Shown here: positions 1 to 5,535 of the stretch, one piece after another
Numbering within the stretch: the first letter of the stretch is position 1
Layout of the letters: every line of letters begins with the position of its first letter
Notes under the pieces: model-generated
Database searches by the model: none
What the model was told of the DNA's origin: nothing
What the model saw: the letters and a program-made list of their open reading frames with translations, nothing else
Origin: an uncultured Eubacteriales bacterium
GTDB taxonomy: Bacteria > Bacillota > Clostridia > Oscillospirales > Oscillospiraceae
Direction: 5' to 3'
Assembly: GCA_900551495.1 (NCBI GenBank)
Contig: URWG01000123.1
Span: 1 to 5,535, forward strand
Length of the DNA: 5,535 bases
Program-made: the position numbers and the translations under genes

Positions 1-16
1 ACTTTTTCGCAGTCTG

Positions 17-50
17 TCAGCGTGCCGAAAAGGGTTTTTCGACACGCTGA
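17..50 (-). repeat. Imperfect hairpin beyond the 3' end of the zinc-ribbon gene
   Basis: Bases 17-31 pair with 36-50 around a 4-base loop: 14 Watson-Crick pairs and one mismatch (25 against 42). Read as plus-strand RNA the mismatch is C-A; read as minus-strand RNA it is a G-U wobble, so the fold is complete only in leftward transcripts. This favours a role at the 3' end of the leftward gene. It is not followed by a U-run typical of an intrinsic terminator. TTTTTCG occurs both inside it (35-41) and near the window edge (3-9 region), so it may be part of a dispersed intergenic repeat that continues to the left; this is inference. Confidence 0.5.
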
Positions 51-51
51 A

Positions 52-76
52 ACGCCTCTCCGTTTCGGAGAGGCGT
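52..76. terminator. Perfect 11-bp hairpin, probable terminator
   Basis: ACGCCTCTCCG (52-62) is followed by a 3-base TTT loop and its exact reverse complement (66-76), giving a very stable GC-rich stem. It begins about 35 bases past the stop codon of the leftward zinc-ribbon gene. On the minus strand only UUU follows the stem. On the plus strand TTTTATT follows after a CAG (80-86). It could therefore end leftward transcription, serve as a bidirectional terminator, or stop an unseen rightward gene to the left. The stem is directly visible; direction and function are inferred. Confidence 0.65.
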
Positions 77-111
77 CAGTTTTATTCAGGTCGTCGGAGA
101 CTTGGCAGGAT

Positions 112-789
112 TCAGAAAATAGCGGCAAGGAGCCAGCTGCGGCTGAATGCCACGGCGCCGTAGATCAGCGCCATCGAGCCGACGAGCGTCAGGATCGACA
201 GCGTATTGAGCCGAAGCCCCAGCACCTCGTAGAGCATGACGAAGAAGCTCACGATCCACGCCGCGACCGTCAGCACCGTGCCGACGGTGAACAGCGAAAT
301 ATGAATCAGCGACAGTATTGCCGAAACGGTCAGCGCGGACAGCGGCAGAACGGCGCTGACGCCCATAACGGCAAGCACCGTGCGGATGTCCGGCTGCATC
401 CTTGACAGTCCGGAGAGTGCGTAGATCACGCCGATCATCGCCGCCATAACCAGCAACGGGCAGACCAGTCCGGCAGTTGCCCACTGCGGCGCAGCAAGGA
501 AAAAGCGGGCGCTGCCGTAGCGCAGCGTCAGCATCAGAGCGCTCAGAAGCGACATTGCCTCCAACAGAAGCAGCACGGCGACACCGGTAATCCAGTCGCG
601 GCGCTCGCCCGCAAGGCGGGGCGTAGAGATCGGGTCGCGGAAATAGCTTCGCCACAGCCGCGGCAAATTGACCAGCACCGTCAGAAGCGGATTGCCGCCC
701 CGCCGCGGCGCGGTTTTTCTTTGGCGCATACAGGGACACACGCCGCTGTCGGGCAGCGGTCGTCCGCAGCGCGTACAGTAACCTGCCAT
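112..789 (-). CDS. Zinc-ribbon, five-TM membrane protein (Yip1-like)
   Basis: This is a 225-residue predicted integral membrane protein. The N-terminus carries four cysteines as C5-x2-C8-x9-C18-x-C20, a zinc-ribbon-like pattern, followed by a basic stretch (21-30). An amphipathic region (about 35-65) leads into five hydrophobic segments at about 68-88, 105-125, 137-160, 164-187 and 196-214. This order, a cytoplasmic zinc ribbon followed by a five-helix block, is what is seen in Yip1-like proteins of Firmicutes, whose exact role is unknown; the family call is from architecture only. I chose the ATG at 789 because GGGGG (798-802) lies 8 bases upstream. A TTG two codons earlier (795) is possible but sits too close to that site. 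The AGGAGGG at 814-820 probably overlaps the transcription start and is a poor ribosome site. The gene follows the ABC ATPase in the same direction but has its own consensus promoter, so it need not belong to the transporter operon. Confidence 0.75.
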   Translation of the reverse strand: MAGYCTRCGRPLPDSGVCPCMRQRKTAPRRGGNPLLTVLVNLPRLWRSYFRDPISTPRLAGERRDWITGVAVLLLLEAMSLLSALMLTLRYGSARFFLAAPQWATAGLVCPLLVMAAMIGVIYALSGLSRMQPDIRTVLAVMGVSAVLPLSALTVSAILSLIHISLFTVGTVLTVAAWIVSFFVMLYEVLGLRLNTLSILTLVGSMALIYGAVAFSRSWLLAAIF

Positions 790-820
790 ATTCAATACCC
801 CCGTTCAAGATTTCCCTCCT

Positions 821-849
821 ATTATATTGTGAAGCGGGGGTCATGTCAA
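821..849 (-). promoter_or_regulatory. Perfect consensus sigma-70/sigma-A promoter for the zinc-ribbon gene
   Basis: On the minus strand TTGACA (844-849) and TATAAT (821-826) are separated by exactly 17 bases (827-843). Both hexamers match the consensus fully. The element lies in the 69-base gap between the ATPase stop and the zinc-ribbon start. Transcription would begin near 814, giving a leader of about 25 bases. With no terminator visible after the ATPase gene, readthrough from the transporter operon is also possible. Confidence 0.85.
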
Positions 850-858
850 CGGCTTTTT

Positions 859-1527
859 TCAGCGCACGGATTTGACGCGTCCGCTGTCGATGGTAATGCA
901 GACGTCCGCCTGCGCCGCAATATCGGGGTCATGGGTGACGAGGATGAGCGTCTGACGGAATTCATCGACGATGCGCCGCAGGAGGGCGACGACCTGGTCG
1001 GACGTAGCGCTGTCGAGGTTGCCGGTCGGCTCGTCGGCAAGGATGATTGCCGGCCGGCTCAGCAGCGCACGGGCGATGGCACACCGCTGCTGCTCGCCGC
1101 CGGACATCTGCCACGGGTACTTCTTCAGCAGCCCGTCGATTTGCAGCGCCTCGGCGATCTGCGCGAGATAGTCCAAATCGGGCTTTTTCCCGTCGAGGAG
1201 CACCGGCGCAAGGATGTTGTCCCGCGCGGTATGCTCATCGAGCAGATTGTACGCCTGAAAAACAAAGCCCATCTGACGACGGCGTACCTGCGCCAGCCTC
1301 CGCTCGGGCAGGGTGTAGAGGTCGGTCCCCTGCAGGATAACCTGCCCGCCGGTAGGACGGTCAAGCCCGCCCAAAAGGTGCAGCAGCGTGGACTTGCCGG
1401 AGCCGGACTTGCCGATCACGGCGTAAAATTTTTCCGCCTCAAATTCGAGGTCAACGCCCTTGAGCGCCTGATAGGAAACGCCGCTCTGGGCGTAGGTTTT
1501 TTCCAATCCGATCGTTTGCAGCAGCAT
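859..1527 (-). CDS. ABC transporter ATP-binding protein (MacB/LolD/BceA class)
   Basis: This 222-residue cytoplasmic ATPase should power the adjacent FtsX-type permease. All nucleotide-binding motifs are intact: Walker A GKSGSGKST (39-47), Q-loop Gln91 in VFQAYNLL, signature MSGGEQQR (141-148), Walker B IILADEP (161-167, catalytic Glu166), D-loop NLDS (170-173) and H-loop His199. The FQAYNLL and ADEPTGNLD stretches and the length are typical of the LolD/MacB/BceA (mechanotransmission, type VII) group, not of importers. The start is the ATG at 1527: AGGAG (1535-1539) lies 7 bases upstream, and the family N-terminus MLLQTIGLEK begins here. The reading frame stays open up to 1659, but that extension overlaps the permease gene and is not credible. 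Only 2 bases separate it from the permease stop (TAA, 1530-1532). The substrate cannot be told; antimicrobial peptide, lipid or lipoprotein handling are family possibilities. Confidence 0.95.
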   Translation of the reverse strand: MLLQTIGLEKTYAQSGVSYQALKGVDLEFEAEKFYAVIGKSGSGKSTLLHLLGGLDRPTGGQVILQGTDLYTLPERRLAQVRRRQMGFVFQAYNLLDEHTARDNILAPVLLDGKKPDLDYLAQIAEALQIDGLLKKYPWQMSGGEQQRCAIARALLSRPAIILADEPTGNLDSATSDQVVALLRRIVDEFRQTLILVTHDPDIAAQADVCITIDSGRVKSVR

Positions 1528-1529
1528 CG

Positions 1530-4500
1530 TTATTCTCCTCTCTCCAGTCCCTTGATCGTGCCGATCACGGAGTTTTTGCAAAGTCTGCGGTACGGCAGCG
1601 TCCGCAGCAGCGTTGTCAGCGCCCACGCGCCGAGGCTCAGCAGACCGTGCAGCCACCACGGGTATTGCCGCAGCAGTCCCTTCCCGAGCACCGTCAGCAG
1701 CGCGCTCGGGCTTACGGTGCTCCAGCCCGTCTCAACGAAGGCGCAGACCAGCAGGATGACCGCCATGGCAGCGTTTGCCAGCAGCACCGCCTCCAGCGCC
1801 TCGCGCATGGACAGCAGGAGCTGTGTGCGCAGCATGGAGCGTCCGGAAACGCCCAGCGCCCGCAGAATACCGACACGCCGCCGTCCCTGCTCCGCCAAGT
1901 CGGACAGGATGAACGTCAATATCACCAGCACCAGCAGCACCGCCGCCGCGCCCAAGAGCACCGTCAGCGCCCGCTGATTCTCGCCCGCCGTCAGCCGTTC
2001 GAGCTTTTCCTTGTAATAATTCTTCATCTCCAGCCCCTCGGACTGCGCCAAATTCCAGTACGAGGCGGAATGGTCGGCGCTGTCGGAGGCGTAGAACTGG
2101 AAGTAGGTCTTGCCCTTGCAGTCCTCGCAGTGCAGGCGGCTGAGCTGCCGATTCCACCGCGCCTGATCGGGATTGTAGCGCTGGCTGGCGTTGGGGTAGA
2201 GCGCGGTGATAAGGCTCTGACCGGAGACGAGCGTCAGCGGTCGGGCGCTCTCGCCGAACAGCCAAAGGTCGTATTCGTGCAGCACCGCCAGCACCTCGAC
2301 CCGCACAGCGCTCACACCCTCGTAAACGCCCTCGGGTCCCTCGCTGATGCCGTGGCTCCTTGCCGAAAGGGTCAGCACGTCGCCCGCCTGAATGGTGCCG
2401 TCCGTCTGATAGCGCAGCGCGTCGGCGGGGTCGGAGGAATAGTGGGTCGTGCCGTCGCCGTCCGTAGTGTAATTGGGCATCAAAAGGATACAGCCCTGTC
2501 CGTTCAGAAGCTTTTCCGTGTCGATCTCGCCGCAGAGCGCAATGATGCGCTCCAGCAGCGGACTGCCCTCCGCAAAGCCCGCGACGCTGAGGTCGGACGC
2601 GCCGAACGCGCTGACGATCGGGCTGTTCTCATAGCCCGTCAAAGTCACCTTTTCGGCTGCCAGATAAGCCTCCAACCGCGCGGGCTTCTCGCCCAGCTCG
2701 TCGGGCTGCGTGTATTGCTCTGACTTCTCGCGCAGGTAGCGCGGGGACATGGCAAAGCTCGCCTTGAGCGTATAGTCGGGCATATCCGCCCGCTGCACCT
2801 CGGTCCGATAGCCGTCGAGGGCAAAGTGGGACAGCAGCAGCGTCAGCAGCGCCAGCAGCAGGGAGAGCGCGCACAGAAGCCTCGCCGTTCGGTCGCGGCG
2901 GCGGTGGAAGCGCATTGCCGCCCGCTCCATGGAGAGCAGACCGCCGCGCTTCAATTCTCTGCCGTTTGCCGCCCGCTCGGAGGGGGCGACGGTGCCGGTG
3001 CGGCCCGTGAGCGGCATCCGCAGCGCCGTCAGGATCGGAAGCTGCAAGCCCGCCAGCAGGCTCACCGCGCCGAAAAGGACGCTCCGCAGCAGGAACACGG
3101 TGTCGATCGTCAGCGCCTGCGCACTGCCCATGCCGTTCAGGACGAGCACCGCCGCGAGGCAACCCAGCGGCAACCCGATTGCCAGCGACAGCAGCAGGAA
3201 CAGCCCCGCCTCGCAAAGCTGCATGACCGCAGCCTGTCCGTTTTGCAGACCGATCGCCTTCAAAAGCACGATACTGCGGGCGCGGCGCTTGCTCTGCACC
3301 ATGCAGATCACCAGCACGGCGCAGGCGGTCATCAGCACCAAAATGCCGTTGAGCACGGTGCCGACCGTGGCGTCGGCGCTCCCCGTCTCGTCGGGGTAGG
3401 AATAGGTATTGATACGGAAGCTGTATTCGTTCTTCTGATACAGTGCCTCCGCGTCGGGCAGCGTGACCGGCAGCGGCTCCAGCATCGGCACGCGGAAGCC
3501 CGGACGACCAAGCTCGCTCAGATCCGCCCAAAAGCCGTTCGTGCTGCCGTAGCTATCACTCTCAATCGTTGGAAAATCCGTCGTATTCACGACCCAGACC
3601 TGCCCCGTGGTGCTGAAAAAACTGATTGTCAGGCGGCTGCCGCCCGTGGAGCCGTCCGTATCCTGCGGCACATAGCGCTCGGGCAGCGGATCGTTATCGG
3701 TGTATTCAAACGCGTCCAATACCTCCTCCGGCGGGTGATAAATGCCGGTGAGCAGACCCTGCGTAATGCCGTAGGTCTGGTTAAAATAAGTCTCGACCTC
3801 GTAGCGCGGCTCGGCAAGCGGCGCATAGACCGCCGCCATCTCGTTATAAAAATCGACGGCGTTTTCGTCGCTGCAGAGCAGCAGCGTCTCGTCATACGGC
3901 GCGACGGAGAGATCGGACAGCTCGGTCTTTGCCGCGTCCACGCCGCCGTTCAGCAGCGCAGCCCCCGTCGGAGAGACGAACGCGTCCGGCATGGTGTGCC
4001 CGCCGGTGTCCCATATCGCCTCGTAGCCCTTGAGAATACCGCTGACGGTGTAGGTCACGCCGAGCGTCATGGCGGAATAGGTGCGCCCGTTTTCGATCTG
4101 CGTGCCGGTGTCCTCGCCGTAGCCCGCGCCGACCAGCGTTATGCGGCTTTTCGTCTGCGTCACGCTGAGGGAGCGGTCGCCGTAGGGCACCAGAATTCTG
4201 CCGTTCGAACGTCCGTTCGTCGTGCCGAAAACATTCCGCATTCCAAACAGATAGGCGTCAAACACCTCGTCGATCTGCTCGTCCGTCATACCCTCCAGCA
4301 GCGGGTTCTTCTTTTCGACGTTCTGAAGGAACAGCTCCAGCGTTTCCTCGCTGATGAAAGAGCTGTAGACGGCGGCGAGCAGCGAGTTGTAGCCGAAGCC
4401 GTTGGCACCTTGCGCGTCGATCTCGGCAATCAGCTCCTCAAAGTCGGGGAAGAATTTCTCCCGTGCAGTTGCCAGCGCCTTGTCCTGATACTGCTTCAGC

Positions 4501-4994
4501 GTCGCCTCCGCCTCCTGCTTGATGCGTCCGGATTCGGTGGAGCTGACGTTCCATGTATAGCGAAGCGAGATCTCGTCGCCGACCTTCAAGCCCTGTGCAC
4601 CGGCAAACTGCGTGTCCACGAGCAGGATCTCGTCCTCCGCCTCGGGCAGCCGTCCGTCAAGCAGCGACAGCGCTCCGACGTCCATCAGCCCGGGCGTGAT
4701 GACGGAAACTGTGTTGCCGTCATCGGTCACGCCGGCAGTCGTCAGCCGTGCCGTCGAAGCGCCGCGCTCCGCCGCTGCCGTTTCCAGCGCGGAACACAGC
4801 TCCGGCTCCTCGCCGTAGACCATCAGCTGCCATTTGCCGTAGCTCTTTTCGCGTTGGAGCTGAATTTGCGCCTGCGTCGAGGGCAGGACGATCGCCAGCA
4901 CCGCCGACAGAAAAAACGCCAGCACCAGCACGATCAGCAGCAGCGACGACTCCTTTTTCCGTCCCCGCAGCCCTCTCCAAGTCAAATGCAGCAC
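1530..4994 (-). CDS. Large FtsX-type ABC transporter permease, two FtsX cores
   Basis: This is a 1154-residue membrane permease paired with the ATPase directly downstream. Predicted layout: a short basic N-terminus with LTWRGLRGRKK, TM1 (about 17-37), a first extracytoplasmic domain of about 500 residues (40-545), TM2-4 (545-566, 593-618, 632-657), a cytoplasmic link (658-704), TM5 (705-724), a second extracytoplasmic domain of about 280 residues (726-1005), and TM6-8 (1008-1030, 1065-1086, 1112-1133). The order 1+3+1+3 is an internal duplication of the MacB/LolC half. Each core shows the FtsX coupling motif: RSIVLLKAIG (573-582) and RRVGILRALG (1039-1048). The first domain holds a charged helical stretch (about 155-250); the second holds a CxxC pair (Cys956, Cys959). 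The start is a GTG at 4994 with GGGG (5002-5005) 7 bases upstream; an ATG at 5007 is out of frame. No frameshift or internal stop is seen. In this class ATP hydrolysis drives extracytoplasmic movement, not classical transport; the substrate is unknown. Confidence 0.93.
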   Translation of the reverse strand: MLHLTWRGLRGRKKESSLLLIVLVLAFFLSAVLAIVLPSTQAQIQLQREKSYGKWQLMVYGEEPELCSALETAAAERGASTARLTTAGVTDDGNTVSVITPGLMDVGALSLLDGRLPEAEDEILLVDTQFAGAQGLKVGDEISLRYTWNVSSTESGRIKQEAEATLKQYQDKALATAREKFFPDFEELIAEIDAQGANGFGYNSLLAAVYSSFISEETLELFLQNVEKKNPLLEGMTDEQIDEVFDAYLFGMRNVFGTTNGRSNGRILVPYGDRSLSVTQTKSRITLVGAGYGEDTGTQIENGRTYSAMTLGVTYTVSGILKGYEAIWDTGGHTMPDAFVSPTGAALLNGGVDAAKTELSDLSVAPYDETLLLCSDENAVDFYNEMAAVYAPLAEPRYEVETYFNQTYGITQGLLTGIYHPPEEVLDAFEYTDNDPLPERYVPQDTDGSTGGSRLTISFFSTTGQVWVVNTTDFPTIESDSYGSTNGFWADLSELGRPGFRVPMLEPLPVTLPDAEALYQKNEYSFRINTYSYPDETGSADATVGTVLNGILVLMTACAVLVICMVQSKRRARSIVLLKAIGLQNGQAAVMQLCEAGLFLLLSLAIGLPLGCLAAVLVLNGMGSAQALTIDTVFLLRSVLFGAVSLLAGLQLPILTALRMPLTGRTGTVAPSERAANGRELKRGGLLSMERAAMRFHRRRDRTARLLCALSLLLALLTLLLSHFALDGYRTEVQRADMPDYTLKASFAMSPRYLREKSEQYTQPDELGEKPARLEAYLAAEKVTLTGYENSPIVSAFGASDLSVAGFAEGSPLLERIIALCGEIDTEKLLNGQGCILLMPNYTTDGDGTTHYSSDPADALRYQTDGTIQAGDVLTLSARSHGISEGPEGVYEGVSAVRVEVLAVLHEYDLWLFGESARPLTLVSGQSLITALYPNASQRYNPDQARWNRQLSRLHCEDCKGKTYFQFYASDSADHSASYWNLAQSEGLEMKNYYKEKLERLTAGENQRALTVLLGAAAVLLVLVILTFILSDLAEQGRRRVGILRALGVSGRSMLRTQLLLSMREALEAVLLANAAMAVILLVCAFVETGWSTVSPSALLTVLGKGLLRQYPWWLHGLLSLGAWALTTLLRTLPYRRLCKNSVIGTIKGLERGE
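1535..1539 (-). promoter_or_regulatory. Ribosome binding site of the ATPase, inside the permease gene
   Basis: AGGAG on the minus strand, 7 bases before the ATPase ATG, lies within the last codons of the permease. It fixes the ATPase start at 1527. It also suggests translational coupling, because ribosomes ending at 1530-1532 stop almost on the next start. Confidence 0.8.
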
Positions 4995-5038
4995 TGCAAC
5001 ACCCCATTTCCCTTTCTTTTCCTGCTTTGCTTGGTTAA

Positions 5039-5067
5039 ACTATATCAAAATACCGCCGGAAATACAA
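5039..5067 (-). promoter_or_regulatory. Promoter of the permease-ATPase operon
   Basis: On the minus strand TTGTAT (5062-5067) and TATAGT (5039-5044) are 17 bases apart. The -10 matches 5 of 6 consensus bases and the -35 only 3 of 6, as expected for a promoter that needs an activator. The leader to the GTG start would be about 40 bases and is purine-rich. The tandem repeat at 5077-5098 ends 9 bases upstream of the -35. Confidence 0.65.
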
Positions 5068-5076
5068 GCCGCAGAA

Positions 5077-5098
5077 GTTTAAGATTTGTTTAAGATTT
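5077..5098. promoter_or_regulatory. Perfect tandem 11-bp repeat, OmpR-family (CiaR-like) operator candidate
   Basis: GTTTAAGATTT occurs twice head to tail without a gap (5077-5087 and 5088-5098). Within it, TTTAAG-N5-TTTAAG (5079-5094 region) matches the direct-repeat site known for streptococcal CiaR and resembles the PmrA box of enteric bacteria. An 11-bp period puts both half-sites on the same DNA face, the usual arrangement for an OmpR/PhoB-family dimer. It lies just upstream of the weak -35 of the transporter operon, where activators of this family bind. The TTAA core is symmetric, so orientation is uncertain. No regulator gene is in the window. Confidence 0.6.
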
Positions 5099-5102
5099 TT
5101 TT

Positions 5103-5170
5103 GGGAAGCTCCGGTGAAATCGTCTGCGGCGATCGCTGAAGTCTTTTCGCCGATTCCGTCAAAGCTTCCC
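5103..5170. repeat. Widely spaced dyad with inner inverted repeat
   Basis: GGGAAGCT (5103-5110) and AGCTTCCC (5163-5170) are exact reverse complements 52 bases apart. Inside, CGGCGA (5127-5132) pairs with TCGCCG (5147-5152), and GCGATCGC (5129-5136) is itself a palindrome. No U-run follows directly in either direction, so this does not look like a standard terminator. It could be a looped operator or chance. Confidence 0.3.
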
Positions 5171-5204
5171 CCTGCGTTTTTACGGCAACGCGGTATTTCG
5201 GCAG

Positions 5205-5233
5205 TTGCTATCCGCGGCAGTTTATGCTATACT
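5205..5233 (+). promoter_or_regulatory. Extended -10 promoter for the rightward anchored-protein gene
   Basis: TTGCTA (5205-5210) and TATACT (5228-5233) are separated by 17 bases, with a TG at 5225-5226 that forms an extended -10 (TGCTATACT). A second TATACT lies 10 bases further on (5238-5243) without a good -35. Transcription would start near 5240, leaving a leader of about 70 bases. Confidence 0.75.
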
Positions 5234-5298
5234 GTAATATACTATTTGCGGATCGGTCTGCCGCCGTCCGCGCAAGGATCGTCCTTCTCGGAAAAATC

Positions 5299-5303
5299 GG
5301 AGG
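5299..5303 (+). promoter_or_regulatory. Ribosome binding site of the rightward gene
   Basis: GGAGG lies 7 bases before the ATG at 5311 and decides this start. Upstream UCCUUC (5282-5287) can pair with GGAGGA (5299-5304), so the site might be partly masked in the leader RNA. Confidence 0.85.
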
Positions 5304-5310
5304 AATCTTC

Positions 5311-5535
5311 ATGAAGCATGAGACGTCTCCCGACCGCCGGCGGTCAAATCACCGCCTGTCGGGACTGAAAATTATTTTCCTTTTGCTGCTGATCGCGGTT
5401 GCGGCGGTAATGGTGGTGCTGGTCGCCCGCACCGTCCGTCAGGGCAGCGGTACGCCCGTCGTCGAAACCGGCGTGGTCGTTGCCGCCTCCACCGAGCCGC
5501 CGACGGTAACCGAGCCGCCCGCCGAAGCGCCGACC
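5311..5535 (+). CDS. N-terminus of a membrane-anchored extracytoplasmic protein (partial)
   Basis: Seventy-five codons are visible and the frame is open at the window edge. A basic cytoplasmic tail (residues 1-20, rich in Arg, His and Lys) precedes one strongly hydrophobic helix (about 20-39) and then a basic residue (Arg40). The positive-inside rule predicts N-in, C-out, a type II anchor or uncleaved signal. There is no lipobox cysteine. After a short stretch comes a low-complexity Thr/Glu/Pro-rich linker (from about 61) with two TEPP units (61-64, 67-70). In Firmicutes such linkers commonly tie an envelope enzyme or binding domain to the membrane, for example a peptidoglycan peptidase or L,D-transpeptidase, but the functional domain lies beyond the window, so I assign none. 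The gene is transcribed divergently from the transporter operon and may share its control region. Confidence 0.85.
   Translation, partial: MKHETSPDRRRSNHRLSGLKIIFLLLLIAVAAVMVVLVARTVRQGSGTPVVETGVVVAASTEPPTVTEPPAEAPT

Larger units (their letters stand above)
4995..5310. other. Divergent intergenic control region
   Basis: This 316-base stretch separates the leftward transporter operon from the rightward anchored protein. It is visibly more AT-rich than its flanks from about 5030 to 5100 and around 5220-5250. It contains two opposed promoters, a tandem 11-bp operator-like repeat and a dyad. Open frames crossing it overlap the promoters and lack a convincing start, so I see no gene here. Confidence 0.8.

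Noticed and set aside
86..844. 252-codon minus-strand frame overlapping the zinc-ribbon gene
   Set aside because: A TTG at 808 follows AGGAGGG by 5 bases in this frame, but the protein is Arg/Ala-rich with no helices, whereas the other frame gives a zinc ribbon and five membrane segments. The AGGAGGG also falls at the likely transcription start.
1528..1659. N-terminal extension of the ATPase to 1659
   Set aside because: It would overlap the permease gene by over 120 bases, adds sequence not like the family, and ignores the AGGAG placed 7 bases before the ATG at 1527.
721..1977. 418-codon plus-strand open frame across the ATPase and its neighbours
   Set aside because: It lies opposite an ATPase with all motifs intact and the permease end, and it has low-complexity, unfamily-like protein sequence. 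It is a shadow.
2826..5093. 755-codon plus-strand open frame opposite the permease
   Set aside because: It is antisense to a clear FtsX permease, rich in Arg, Gln and His with no membrane or domain pattern, and runs through the operon promoter. It is a GC-rich shadow frame.
5103..5170. Dyad 5103-5170 as a terminator or small mobile element
   Set aside because: The arms are 52 bases apart, no U-run follows directly, and no target duplication is seen. It is kept only as a low-confidence repeat.
5114..5314. 66-codon plus-strand frame upstream of the anchored-protein gene
   Set aside because: It spans the extended -10 promoter and leader and has no ribosome site before its ATG, so it is unlikely to be translated.
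1..5535. CRISPR array, tRNA, rRNA or insertion sequence
   Set aside because: No regularly spaced repeats, cloverleaf sequence, rRNA-like stretch or transposase was seen on either strand.

Overview
The window looks like chromosomal DNA of a GC-rich anaerobic Firmicute, most plausibly a gut Clostridia/Oscillospirales lineage. This is inferred from strong AGGAG-type ribosome binding sites, consensus sigma-A promoters, GC-rich coding sequence next to AT-rich intergenic promoters, and the Gram-positive style of the ABC transporter and the TEPP-rich surface protein. The taxonomic call is by eye and not proven.

Layout from left to right. Positions 1-111 hold two adjacent hairpins downstream of the leftmost gene, one of them a perfect 11-bp stem that probably acts as a terminator. 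Positions 112-789 (minus) encode a small zinc-ribbon protein with five predicted membrane segments, resembling Yip1-type proteins. It has its own promoter at 821-849, a perfect TTGACA-17-TATAAT. Positions 859-1527 (minus) encode an ABC ATPase of the MacB/LolD/BceA class. Positions 1530-4994 (minus) encode its partner, a very large FtsX-type permease of 1154 residues with two FtsX cores and two extracytoplasmic domains. The permease comes first in the transcript, and the ATPase starts 2 bases after the permease stop codon, so the two are certainly co-transcribed and probably translationally coupled.

The 316-base region 4995-5310 is a divergent control region. It holds a promoter for the transporter operon (5039-5067), a perfect tandem 11-bp repeat just upstream of it (5077-5098) that contains TTTAAG-N5-TTTAAG, a dyad at 5103-5170, and an extended -10 promoter (5205-5233) for a rightward gene. 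That gene starts at 5311 with a strong ribosome binding site and runs off the window. Its visible 75 residues are a basic cytoplasmic tail, one membrane anchor and a Thr/Glu/Pro-rich linker, so it is an anchored surface protein whose catalytic or binding part is not visible.

Together the genes suggest a cell-envelope module: a mechanotransmission-type ABC transporter, possibly under an OmpR-family response regulator, beside a divergent membrane-anchored extracytoplasmic protein. I did not find a clearly undescribed system. The most informative feature is the tandem repeat operator. The long plus-strand open frames opposite the permease and ATPase are antisense shadows.
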